From contig JAJEGY010000034.1 in the NCBI GenBank assembly GCA_022819585.1, positions 1-52,506 on the forward strand: a stretch of 52,506 nt of DNA, read 5' to 3'. Within the stretch, counting starts at the first letter, position 1. Each line of letters starts with the position of its first letter. Under the pieces are notes generated by a model. That model had not been told where the DNA came from and made no database searches. It was given only the letters and a program-made list of their open reading frames with translations. Origin of the DNA: Dehalococcoidia bacterium. GTDB lineage: Bacteria > Chloroflexota > Dehalococcoidia > Lucifugimonadales > Lucifugimonadaceae. Shown here piece by piece: positions 1 to 8,458 of the stretch. The position numbers and the translations under genes were made by a program.

Positions 1-346
1 TGGAAGCTAGCGGTCTGACACACCGTTCTGCGCAGCATCTGACCCCTCTCCGGGGTCGTCCTCTTCGAACCGAAGGGGCGATGGAGAGGGAAGGAGCCGA
101 GGTCGAAGTACAAAGACCGAGGCTCAAGGACCAGGGCAGTACATTCGGCCCCATGACCCGACCTCCCAGGTCACATCAAATGGCGACGTAACAGGAAACC
201 AAAAGATGATGCCAACCCTGCGCCCCTGAAAAGGCGCAGGGGGAGGAACAAAAACACAGCCACCCTCAAGTGGGCATAAAAACACGTCAACAAAAGAAAA
301 AACGCTTTGCCTTACCAGTGTTATCTTGTTTCGGGGGAGAAACCAA
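1..346. other. Non-coding left edge before the sulfatases
   Basis: I see no convincing gene here; open frames on either strand are short and have no recognisable family. The only clear structure is a GC-rich hairpin at 216-241, listed separately. From about 245 to 310 the sequence is A-rich, which would suit a promoter region for the sulfatase pair, but I cannot point to a credible -35/-10 pair. A GGGGGAGA ribosome-binding site at 333-340 belongs to the first sulfatase. Confidence 0.5.
216..241. other. GC-rich 9-bp hairpin
   Basis: CCCTGCGCC at 216-224 pairs perfectly with GGCGCAGGG at 233-241 across an 8-base loop. No T-tract follows on either strand, so it is not a typical intrinsic terminator. 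It could end transcription arriving from outside the window or be part of the sulfatase mRNA leader. The structure is directly visible; the role is unknown. Confidence 0.4.
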
Positions 347-1660
347 ATGACAGATAAACGACCAAACATCATCATGATCATGTCCGACGACCTCGGTTAC
401 GAGTGCATCGGAGTTAACGGCGGAACATCTTATGCCACTCCACGCCTCGATGAGATGGCCGCGAACGGGATGCGCTTTGACGAGGGGCACGTCTTGCCAC
501 TATGCACACCCACGCGAGTCGCGTTGATGACCGGCAAGCACAACTTCCGCAACTACATCGGTTTCGGATTGATAGCGCCAAACGAGGTCACTTTCGGTCA
601 CCTGTTCTCGGATGCCGGCTACAACACTTGCATATCTGGCAAATGGCAGCTCTACTCCTACAACCCGCCGGATGAGATGCCGGAGATGCGGAACAAAGGA
701 CAGAAGATCGAGGATGCAGGTTTCGACGAGTTCTGCGTATGGCACGCACACCAAACCGAGGATAAAGGTTCCCGATACAAGGACCCCATCATCTACCAAA
801 ACGGCAAATACCGCGACGACACCGACGGAAAATACGGCGACGATGAGTTCTGCAACTACATCATCGACTTCATCGACCGCAAAAAGGACGACGACAACCC
901 CTTCTTCGTCTATTGGCCGATGGCCCTGACCCACAAGCCGCACGAGCCTTCGCCAGACAGCCCGGAGTTCGCCGATTTCGATCCGCCAACCAACAAGACT
1001 CGTGGCGGTCGCACGTGGGCAGAGTTGGAGGACGGCGCTTTCGCAGATGATCCAAGGTTCTACAAGGACATGGTCGAGTACCACGACAAGGTGATCGGCA
1101 GGCTGTTGGACTACCTTGCGGAGCAGGGATTGAGCGAAGACACGCTAGTCATATACACCGGCGACAACGGCTCGCCGCATGATGTCTGCTCCATGTATCA
1201 CCAGCACAACGAGATCTGTGGCGGAAAAGGCAAAACCAACGACCGCGGAACTCACGTCCCGCTGATCGTTCAGCAGCCGGGAACCGTTCCAGCCGGTTCA
1301 GTGAATGACGACCTGATCGACGTCACGGACTTCTTGCCGACGATGTTGGAGGCCGCGGGTGTCGATACGCCTGATGGATACGTGATCGATGGGGAATCGT
1401 TCTATCCGCAACTGAACGGCGAAGAGGGCAATCCCAAGGACTGGATCTTCTTCCACTTCGAGCCGATGAGCGCGCGGAACGCCGCTCGATGCATCCGCTT
1501 CGTCCGCGATCGCAACTGGAAGCTCTACGAGACCGGTGAGCTTTACGACATGAATTCGGATCTCGACGAGGAGTTGCCGATATACGAGTCGCAGGACGGT
1601 GAGAAATCGGCCGCCGCACGAGCCAAGTTGAAGCCGATCTTCGCCGAAATGGTCGCCTAA
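347..1660 (+). CDS. Sulfatase, type I, formylglycine-dependent (copy 1)
   Basis: Family S1-type sulfatase that hydrolyses sulfate esters; the substrate cannot be read from the sequence. The start at 347 (MTDKRPN) is preferred to an in-frame TTG at 326 because a GGGGGAGA ribosome-binding site lies 6 bases upstream. The protein is 437 residues. N-terminal metal ligands are in IMSDDLGY (Asp14, Asp15). The formylglycine signature is CTPTR at 53-57 followed by MTGK; Cys53 should be oxidised to formylglycine by a maturase, none of which is encoded here. A later YTGDNG motif supplies further metal ligands. No signal peptide is visible, so a cytoplasmic location is likely, which is unusual for polysaccharide sulfatases and suggests a small imported sulfate ester. 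The next gene is a close paralogue 18 bases downstream, probably in one operon. Confidence 0.93.
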   Translation: MTDKRPNIIMIMSDDLGYECIGVNGGTSYATPRLDEMAANGMRFDEGHVLPLCTPTRVALMTGKHNFRNYIGFGLIAPNEVTFGHLFSDAGYNTCISGKWQLYSYNPPDEMPEMRNKGQKIEDAGFDEFCVWHAHQTEDKGSRYKDPIIYQNGKYRDDTDGKYGDDEFCNYIIDFIDRKKDDDNPFFVYWPMALTHKPHEPSPDSPEFADFDPPTNKTRGGRTWAELEDGAFADDPRFYKDMVEYHDKVIGRLLDYLAEQGLSEDTLVIYTGDNGSPHDVCSMYHQHNEICGGKGKTNDRGTHVPLIVQQPGTVPAGSVNDDLIDVTDFLPTMLEAAGVDTPDGYVIDGESFYPQLNGEEGNPKDWIFFHFEPMSARNAARCIRFVRDRNWKLYETGELYDMNSDLDEELPIYESQDGEKSAAARAKLKPIFAEMVA

Positions 1661-1678
1661 CTCACCACAGAGAACGCA

Positions 1679-2992
1679 ATGACCCAAAAAAGACCAAACA
1701 TCATCATGATCATGTCTGATGATCTCGGCTACGAGACCATCGGCGGATACGGCGGCACCTCATACGCCACACCGCGCCTGAACCAGATGGCCGACAACGG
1801 AATGCGCTTCGAGGAAGGACACGTCCTTCCTCTCTGCACCCCGACACGCGTGGCGCTGATGACCGGCAAGCACAACTTCCGAAACTACATCGGCTTCGGC
1901 CTGATGCGACCCGACGAAGTCACCTTCGGACACATCTTCACCGAAGCCGGCTATAACACCTGCATCTCCGGCAAATGGCAGCTCTACTCCTACAATCCGC
2001 CAGAGCAGTTTCCAGAGATGCGGTCCAAGGGCCAACGGATCGAAGACGCCGGCTTCGACGAGTACAACGTCTGGCACGCGCATCACACCGAGGAGAAGGG
2101 TTCTCGCTACAAAGATCCCGTGATCTACCGGAACGGTTCCTACCGCGACGACACTGAAGGCGAATACGGCGACGACCTCTTCTGCGACTACATCATCGAC
2201 TTCATAGATCGCAAAAAGGACGACGACAACCCATTCTTCGTCTACTGGCCCATGGCCCTCACCCACGGCCCCTTCGAACCGACGCCAGACAGCCCCGAGT
2301 GGGATGACTTCGAACCCGTATCGAACAAAACTCTCGGTGGCCGCACATGGGCCGATCTCAACGACATGGGAGTGGGAGCCCATCCGCGTTTCTACAAAGA
2401 CATGGTCGAGTATCACGACAAGGTGATCGGCAGGCTGTTGGACTACCTTGCGGAGCAGGGATTGAGCGAAGACACCCTCGTCATCTACACCGGCGACAAC
2501 GGCTCGCCTCAGGAAGTCTGCTCCATCATGCACCGCCACAACGAGATCTGCGGTGGCAAGGGCAAGACGAACGACACAGGAACCCACGTGCCGCTGATCG
2601 CGCAGATGCCCGGAACCATACCATCCGGATCGGTAAATTCGGATCTAGTCGATGTGACCGACCTCTTGCCGACCATGCTGGAGGCAGCGGGAATCGAAAC
2701 ACCCGATGGATACCTCGTCGATGGCTCCTCGTTCTACCCCCAACTCAAGGGAGAGCAGGGCAATCCGAAAGACTGGCTCTTCTTCCATTTCATGCCCATG
2801 TCACCGAACGTGCCCGTCGCCACGATCCGCTTCATCCGCGACCGCAACTGGAAGCTATACGAGACCGGCGAACTCTACGACCTCAACGCCGACCTCGACG
2901 AGGAGATACCCATCTACGAATCGCAAGACGGAGAGCAATCTGCGGCGGCACGAGCAAAGCTAAAACCCATCTCCGCCCAGATGGTGGCGTGA
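1679..2992 (+). CDS. Sulfatase, type I, formylglycine-dependent (copy 2)
   Basis: Tandem paralogue of the preceding gene with the same 437-residue length and co-linear motifs: SDDLGY near residue 14, CTPTR with Cys53 as formylglycine precursor, MTGK, and YTGDNG later on. The two proteins are highly similar throughout; differences cluster in the middle (around residues 200-230) and near the C-terminus (FEPMSARNA versus FMPMSPNVP), regions that may shape the substrate pocket. No signal peptide is visible. A 62-base stretch (2414-2475) is identical to 1082-1143 in copy 1 although synonymous sites differ freely elsewhere, suggesting local gene conversion. The ribosome-binding site is weak (AGAGAA), so translation may depend on coupling to copy 1. 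The exact substrate is unknown. Confidence 0.93.
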   Translation: MTQKRPNIIMIMSDDLGYETIGGYGGTSYATPRLNQMADNGMRFEEGHVLPLCTPTRVALMTGKHNFRNYIGFGLMRPDEVTFGHIFTEAGYNTCISGKWQLYSYNPPEQFPEMRSKGQRIEDAGFDEYNVWHAHHTEEKGSRYKDPVIYRNGSYRDDTEGEYGDDLFCDYIIDFIDRKKDDDNPFFVYWPMALTHGPFEPTPDSPEWDDFEPVSNKTLGGRTWADLNDMGVGAHPRFYKDMVEYHDKVIGRLLDYLAEQGLSEDTLVIYTGDNGSPQEVCSIMHRHNEICGGKGKTNDTGTHVPLIAQMPGTIPSGSVNSDLVDVTDLLPTMLEAAGIETPDGYLVDGSSFYPQLKGEQGNPKDWLFFHFMPMSPNVPVATIRFIRDRNWKLYETGELYDLNADLDEEIPIYESQDGEQSAAARAKLKPISAQMVA

Positions 2993-3009
2993 GTTAGGAG
3001 GATCTAAAC

Positions 3010-3417
3010 CTACCCAGTCTCACCGTTGACACTCAACTCGGAGCCTTCCGATTGCGTCGGCAGTGAGCGCAACTGATTCACAGCGTAGATGATCGCAATC
3101 GTCGGAACGATTGTGAAGAACAGCGGTAGCTCCCAATCGCCTTTGATAGTCCCAAAGGCGATCAGAGCGGCCAAGGTTACGTCGGCCAAGGTGTTGATGG
3201 TCAAGAGCGCAGTCACGATCATGATGAACGGCTTGGTCACGCGAGGAGCGAAAACGAGCAACAGAATTGCGAGTGCCGTCAATGGGTGCAGAGCGGAGAG
3301 TATCAATCGGGAATAAACGGCACCACCGTCAGCGAAAAGCCCAATCATTGCAGTCAAAGCCGTAAAGAGGAGGTGGAGGATAGCAAGACCCATCAAGGTC
3401 CGTCGGTAGATGGCCAT
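3010..3417 (-). CDS. Small four-helix membrane protein, unknown function
   Basis: I do not recognise the family. The 135-residue protein is almost entirely hydrophobic, with about four predicted membrane helices: residues 8-28, 38-60, about 63-90 and about 98-115. The N-terminus is MAIYRRTLMG, with positive charges consistent with an inside-in start. It is convergent with the sulfatase pair (17-base gap) and divergent from the NUDIX gene (67-base gap), so it is probably transcribed alone. Nothing in its neighbours points to a function. Confidence 0.7.
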   Translation of the reverse strand: MAIYRRTLMGLAILHLLFTALTAMIGLFADGGAVYSRLILSALHPLTALAILLLVFAPRVTKPFIMIVTALLTINTLADVTLAALIAFGTIKGDWELPLFFTIVPTIAIIYAVNQLRSLPTQSEGSELSVNGETG

Positions 3418-3484
3418 AGGGTGATTCTAGACGCGGGGATGAGGATCAGAGCCAAGCGGCAGGTTTGTAAGATTCGGATTCGCT

Positions 3485-4000
3485 ATGACTTCCCATTCAG
3501 GCGGCACCGGTCCGCATCATCCAGAACTGCCGGCCTTGGCACCCATCAGTGGCGGACATCATCGATGCGTCGAGTGCAATCGGATCATCTACTCAGATCC
3601 GAAGGTTGCAGTGGCAGCCATCATCCCATTAGACGATGGAATTGTGTTGCTGAAACGTGCAATTGAACCGCAGTTGGGAATGTGGAGCTTTCCATCGGGA
3701 TACGTAGATCGGGGAGAAAAACTGGAGAGAGCATTGGAGCGAGAGGTGATGGAGGAGTGCGGACTAGTGGTGAAAGTCAAGTGGTTAGTCGGTGTCTACA
3801 GCGAAGCGGGCGAGTCAGTCGTACTGGTCGTCTATTCCGCGGAACCAGTTAGCGGTGAACTAGTCGCAGGAGACGAGACTTCAGAGGCGCGTGTATTCGC
3901 ACTTGACGCCATGCCGGAACTAGCATTCGAGCACGACGACCGCATCGTCCGCGATTGGCTGGAGGGCTTGAGGATGCGAGATAGGAACGTTAGGACCTAG
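3485..4000 (+). CDS. NUDIX hydrolase with N-terminal zinc-ribbon-like segment
   Basis: Hydrolyses a nucleoside-diphosphate-linked compound; the particular substrate (NADH, ADP-ribose or a damaged nucleotide) is not determinable. The Nudix box is complete at residues 72-94: Gly72, Glu78, then REVMEECGL from 86, matching GX5EX7REUXEEXGU. An N-terminal HHRCVEC segment (residues 25-31) resembles the zinc-ribbon start seen in NudC-like and related NUDIX proteins, but only one CxxC pair is present, so metal binding is uncertain. The next gene, a helicase, begins 15 bases downstream on the same strand, so the two could be co-transcribed, although their base composition differs. Confidence 0.9.
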   Translation: MTSHSGGTGPHHPELPALAPISGGHHRCVECNRIIYSDPKVAVAAIIPLDDGIVLLKRAIEPQLGMWSFPSGYVDRGEKLERALEREVMEECGLVVKVKWLVGVYSEAGESVVLVVYSAEPVSGELVAGDETSEARVFALDAMPELAFEHDDRIVRDWLEGLRMRDRNVRT

Positions 4001-4015
4001 TGGTCAGGCACCAGG

Positions 4016-6913
4016 ATGACTTCCCTAAGTACGATCGCGGTTGAAAGTTCTCAGTGTTATCAAATGGTGACTTCCGGCCCCACGCAGATTGCAATATCGG
4101 GCGGGTGGCTCCAGATCAAATGGTCCAATCGAAGTGTCCGTAAAAAAGCAAGGGCCGACAAGATCGAATCGGTTTCGATCGGTCGCTCATGGTTTTGGGA
4201 TACATTATCAATTCGGTTAGTAGATGGGGAAGAGTATTCGGTTGGTGGGTTGACAACAGGAGTGGCGGTGCGTCTACGTGATGCCTTGCTGGCCGATGCC
4301 GAGAGAATTAAGGCTGAGATTGCAGAAGCTCGATTGCGTGCCCTGACGATCGGCGATGAACTCAGGCGAGTTGAAGATGAGATTGCCCAGATATTTTCAG
4401 GAGACAACTATGTTCGGCATTCTGAATCACTCTCTTTACACGGTCAATTGACGACCGTCATGCAAAAATGCACCGAATTCGTTCGGGAGCATCTTATTCC
4501 TGAAGCGTTGAATGCATTCCAGTGGCTTGAACGATTCAGAACATTAGAAGCATTCGAAAAGGAACGGGACCGCGTTAACAAGCGTTTTGTCAGCAGTGCC
4601 ATTGCCCATGTTAATTCAATCGCATACAAAAATTTTGATCATAAATTGACCAACGAGCAGTCGATTGCGATCGCTACCGATGAAGATGTGACATTGGTAT
4701 TGGCAGGAGCAGGCACCGGAAAGACGTCCGTGATTCTTGGTAAGGTTGCACACTTGGTTGAAAATCGCGGAGTATCACCGAAAGATATTTTGGTGCTTGC
4801 GTTCAACAGTGCTGCCGCACAGGAGATTCGAGATCGATTGCCTCAAGGTTTGACGGGAACACATGTCCAGACGTTCCACGCTTTTGGTCGTAGAGTAATC
4901 GCTGAATACAGCGTTGCGCCGGATATTTCCAAGATGGCTGAGGATGAGACCTTACTGACGAAGGCAGTCAACAGTTGGTTTTCAGATCTGATTGGTATAT
5001 CTAGTGAAGCGGAAAAAGTCACTGAGTTCGTGGCTTACAACCTCGCACCATCCGCATCACCGTTTGATTTTGATACAGCTGGCGAATATTACGAGTTTGT
5101 CCGCAACTGGGAGTTAAGGACACTCAGTGGCGACCTTGTGAAGAGCCTTGAAGAGGTTGAAGTCGCAAATTTCTTGACACTCAACGGAATCGAATTTCGT
5201 TACGAGGAGCCTTACCCCGTATCGACGGCCGATCAACGACATCGCCAGTACAAACCGGACTTCTATCTGCCAGATTATGACATCTACATTGAACACTTCG
5301 CATTGGATAGGAACGGACAGGCACCGAATGGTTGGTCACGCTACCGCGAAGGTGTAGATTGGAAACGAAGAATCCACGACCGGTACCGCACGACGCTAAT
5401 CGAATCCTACAGTTGGCAAAGCAGCGAAGGCATACTCCGCGACGTGCTTGGCGACAACCTCAAATCACTGGGAGTCGAGTTCCGGAGAGTCTCGATTACC
5501 GCCCTCTTGCAGAGACTCGCTGAGTGGGTCGTTTCTTGGATCGCCCGTCTGTTAGTCAGGTTCCTGCATCACGCAAAAACTAACCATATTTCTACAGATG
5601 AGTTGCGTAAACGCTCAAACTCAGGAGTTCGCAATGTCCGCCAAGGATCGTTTTTGATTCTGTTTGAAAGCATCCGAGACCGCTATGAGACTGCATTAAA
5701 GAATGAAGGTGCACTTGATTTTCACGACCTCATCAATCGAGCCGCAGAACTAATCCGGGATGCAAAATCAACTCAGTCATACCGCTACGTTCTCGTTGAT
5801 GAGTTTCAAGATATTGCGACTGGGCGAATGGCGTTGCTACAATCGCTGAATTCGCCTGACACTGCGTATTACCTTGTGGGGGACGACTGGCAATCGATCA
5901 ACCGATTTGCTGGCAGTGATGTCAGTCTAATGCGCAACTGTGATCAGTACCTCGGCCATACACAAACTAGGGAGTTGCGGCAGACGTTCCGATATGGAGG
6001 CGGGATTCTTCGTCCGGCATCTGAGTTCGTTCGTAAGAATCCAATACAAACACAGAGAACGATGAACCCGGCTGTTAATCAAGTAGACGATGGCATATCG
6101 ATCATCGCAATGTCCGATGAAAACAAGGGAGTGGAGTTTTCACTAAAGGATATTGAGCAAAGGATTGGCACCGACAAGCAAACCGTTTGCAGTGTCCTTG
6201 TCCTCGGCAGATACGGGTTCAACAACCCTGGTTTGTCGCCGAATTGGATGCGCAAGGGATGCTTACGTGTTCGATACAGCACAGTACACAGTGCTAAAGG
6301 TCAGGAAGCAGACTACGTGATCGTATTAGGACTCAAGAGTGGTCGTTTCGGTTTTCCGTGCAAGATTGAAGACGACCCACTCTTGCGACTCGTGATGCCA
6401 CCCATAAGCGAAGGGGAGTTGCCGTTTGCGGAGGAGCGGCGATTGTTTTACGTAGCAATGACACGCGCACGCCGCGGCGCATATTTAGTAGTTAATCCCG
6501 ATCGACCATCGGAGTTCGTTGCAGAATTGAAGTCCAACCATAAATTTCGCCAATATGGAACTATCGATGACGATCTACGCCCACGGTGTCCAAACTGTCG
6601 TACTGGGAGATTAAAGGAGTCACAAAGTGGACAAAATCTCCGTTGCATAAATCATCCTTCTTGTGATCACATTGCTCCAAGTTGTACTAGTTGCAGTACA
6701 GGTTTTACTGTGACGTCAAGTTCAGGTACGAGCAAGTGTACGAATCCCGAATGCGACAAACCCAGCTTAGCGTGTCCCGAGTGCAAAATTGGAGCATTGA
6801 TAAAGAGAAACGGAAGGTACGGAGACTTTTTGGGCTGTACCAACTACTGGTCTGAACCTCCGTGTACGTTCACGCGGAATCTCAGCCCTCAGGCCTCTAT
6901 CGTGCCAGGATGA
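4016..6913 (+). CDS. HelD-like (DNA helicase IV) UvrD superfamily 1 helicase with zinc ribbons
   Basis: A 965-residue ATP-dependent superfamily 1 helicase. The order of segments resembles E. coli DNA helicase IV: an N-terminal beta-rich and coiled region (1-210), Walker A GAGTGKT at 231-237, LVDEFQDI as Walker B, GDDWQSINRFAG, LRQTFRYGGG, a VHSAKGQEADYVIV motif V and YVAMTRAR motif VI. Two additions stand out. Between motifs Ia and II an insertion (about 375-480) carries KPDFYLPDYDIYIEHF, which resembles a PD-(D/E)XK nuclease core, although the usual catalytic lysine is not obvious. The C-terminal 120 residues hold about three CxxC...C zinc ribbons of the topoisomerase type. By eye it is clearly more AT-rich than its neighbours, with TTG and ATT codons common, suggesting acquisition by transfer. 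A role in DNA repair or defence is inference. Confidence 0.88.
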   Translation: MTSLSTIAVESSQCYQMVTSGPTQIAISGGWLQIKWSNRSVRKKARADKIESVSIGRSWFWDTLSIRLVDGEEYSVGGLTTGVAVRLRDALLADAERIKAEIAEARLRALTIGDELRRVEDEIAQIFSGDNYVRHSESLSLHGQLTTVMQKCTEFVREHLIPEALNAFQWLERFRTLEAFEKERDRVNKRFVSSAIAHVNSIAYKNFDHKLTNEQSIAIATDEDVTLVLAGAGTGKTSVILGKVAHLVENRGVSPKDILVLAFNSAAAQEIRDRLPQGLTGTHVQTFHAFGRRVIAEYSVAPDISKMAEDETLLTKAVNSWFSDLIGISSEAEKVTEFVAYNLAPSASPFDFDTAGEYYEFVRNWELRTLSGDLVKSLEEVEVANFLTLNGIEFRYEEPYPVSTADQRHRQYKPDFYLPDYDIYIEHFALDRNGQAPNGWSRYREGVDWKRRIHDRYRTTLIESYSWQSSEGILRDVLGDNLKSLGVEFRRVSITALLQRLAEWVVSWIARLLVRFLHHAKTNHISTDELRKRSNSGVRNVRQGSFLILFESIRDRYETALKNEGALDFHDLINRAAELIRDAKSTQSYRYVLVDEFQDIATGRMALLQSLNSPDTAYYLVGDDWQSINRFAGSDVSLMRNCDQYLGHTQTRELRQTFRYGGGILRPASEFVRKNPIQTQRTMNPAVNQVDDGISIIAMSDENKGVEFSLKDIEQRIGTDKQTVCSVLVLGRYGFNNPGLSPNWMRKGCLRVRYSTVHSAKGQEADYVIVLGLKSGRFGFPCKIEDDPLLRLVMPPISEGELPFAEERRLFYVAMTRARRGAYLVVNPDRPSEFVAELKSNHKFRQYGTIDDDLRPRCPNCRTGRLKESQSGQNLRCINHPSCDHIAPSCTSCSTGFTVTSSSGTSKCTNPECDKPSLACPECKIGALIKRNGRYGDFLGCTNYWSEPPCTFTRNLSPQASIVPG

Positions 6914-6956
6914 AATACAAGATGGTCAAGTTGCGTTAGCTGAGGAGTTGGATCAT

Positions 6957-7727
6957 TTACCGAACCCCCGATCCGCGCGTCTGGTCAAGGTAGGCGCGCG
7001 CTTCTGCTAGCAGGAACCTCGACGCTCCACTCACGATCCACTGAACACCGCGTTCATGCCAGAACTGGGCTTGTTCTACGGTGACTCCGAGAGTGCCGGA
7101 GATCTTGCCAGCATCGTGAGTCTTCTTGACGAGGGTCTCGATTTCGCTGACGACTTCGGGGTGGGAGATCTGACCGGGATAGCCCATGTTTAGCGAGAGA
7201 TCGCCGGGTCCCATGAATATGCAGTCAGCACCTTCGACAGCGATGATCTCGTCGGCGTTTTCAATGCTTTCAGGAGTCTCGATCTGCAGGCACACAAAGG
7301 TCTCTTCATTGGCCTGTTTGACGTATTCAGCTTGGTCTTGGATGCCGAACATTGCGCTGCGTCCAGAGAAGCCTCCACGTTTGCCGACGGGAGGGTATTT
7401 GACGGAGTCGACTACTTGTCGCCCCTGCTCGCCGTTGTTGATCAGCGGGATCATCACGCCTTGAGCGCCACCTTCGAGGTAGCGCTGGATGTGCTGCTGG
7501 TCGTTCATGCCGATTCGGACGATCGGAGTCGTGCCCGAGAGTTCAGCAGCGCGGATCATGTTCTCGGCAGTCTCATAGTCCATGATGCCGTGTTCGCAGT
7601 CGATGACGACGAAGTCGAAGCCAGCCCAACCCATTAACTCGACAATTGCAGGAGCGGGCCATCCGACGAAGGGACCAAGGGTGGTTCCGCCATCAAGCAT
7701 CTTTCGCTTCATCGTGTTGGTTCGCAT
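6957..7727 (-). CDS. HpcH/HpaI aldolase family protein
   Basis: Class II metal-dependent aldolase of the HpcH/HpaI (2,4-dihydroxyhept-2-ene-1,7-dioate or 2-dehydro-3-deoxyglucarate aldolase) family, 256 residues, the usual length. Typical motifs are VVIDCEHG near residue 40 (catalytic base region), RIGMND, GAQGVMIPLINN, LQIETPES (metal-binding Glu) and FMGPGDLSLNMG (metal-binding Asp). It should cleave a 4-hydroxy-2-oxoacid to pyruvate or oxaloacetate plus an aldehyde in the cytoplasm; the substrate is unknown. It is last in a minus-strand run, 47 bases after tmk, and may be read through from that operon. Confidence 0.9.
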   Translation of the reverse strand: MRTNTMKRKMLDGGTTLGPFVGWPAPAIVELMGWAGFDFVVIDCEHGIMDYETAENMIRAAELSGTTPIVRIGMNDQQHIQRYLEGGAQGVMIPLINNGEQGRQVVDSVKYPPVGKRGGFSGRSAMFGIQDQAEYVKQANEETFVCLQIETPESIENADEIIAVEGADCIFMGPGDLSLNMGYPGQISHPEVVSEIETLVKKTHDAGKISGTLGVTVEQAQFWHERGVQWIVSGASRFLLAEARAYLDQTRGSGVR

Positions 7728-7774
7728 AGTTTGTCTGCTCTCGCTTTGGGTTGGTCGCGACGATTCAGGTTAAC

Positions 7775-8422
7775 TCAAAGATCGAAGAATTCGGAAGCGT
7801 GCTGCCAGACATCTTGAGCGACTTCCTTAGGATCTCTAGAGCCGTCGATACGAATCCATCGGTTGGGTTCATGGCCTGCGAGTTCGAGGTATCCGCGCCG
7901 GACATTTCGGTGGAAGCGAATGGGGAGTTCCTCGAAACGGCGTTGAGTTTCGCCTGTGGATTTGTCAGCGACATCACGGCGATTGAGCCCGGTTTCGGGA
8001 GGGACATCAAGCAGGATGGTCAGATCGGGCACAACTTCGTTGGTTGCGAGTTCGTTTGCGTGTTTAAGACGGTCTAAGTTGAGGCTCCCTCCGTAGCCTT
8101 GGTAGGCGATGGTGGAATCGGAGAAGCGGTCGCAAACGACAGTCGTGCCTTTTCTGAGATTAGGCACGATGATATCGTTCATAAGCTGTGCGCGAGCGGC
8201 CATGAAGAGCAGGGCATCGGCGGCAGGGACGTTATTGCGCGACTTGATGATGTTGCGGACTTGCTCGCCGAGTTGGGTTGTGCCTGGTTCGCGTACAAGC
8301 AGAACTGGGATGTTAGAGCTTTCTAAGCGCTGACGAAGCAGGTCTGCTTGAGTCGTTTTTCCAGCGCCTTCACCGCCTTCGAATGAGATAAAAGGCGCTT
8401 TATGAACCGACCTGCGCGGCAT
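7775..8422 (-). CDS. tmk: Thymidylate kinase
   Basis: Phosphorylates dTMP to dTDP for DNA synthesis. The 215 residues match the family. The P-loop GGEGAGKT is at 16-23, followed by REPGTTQLGE and the DRFSDSTIAYQGYGG motif (DRY/F type); the lid region carries GLNRR. It sits 36 bases downstream of the R3H-domain ATPase on the same strand and 47 bases upstream of the aldolase gene, consistent with an operon. No clear Shine-Dalgarno precedes the ATG. Confidence 0.96.
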   Translation of the reverse strand: MPRRSVHKAPFISFEGGEGAGKTTQADLLRQRLESSNIPVLLVREPGTTQLGEQVRNIIKSRNNVPAADALLFMAARAQLMNDIIVPNLRKGTTVVCDRFSDSTIAYQGYGGSLNLDRLKHANELATNEVVPDLTILLDVPPETGLNRRDVADKSTGETQRRFEELPIRFHRNVRRGYLELAGHEPNRWIRIDGSRDPKEVAQDVWQHASEFFDL

Positions 8423-8458
8423 GATTGGGTTACCGAGGCTCCTTGGTCGACAAGTAGT

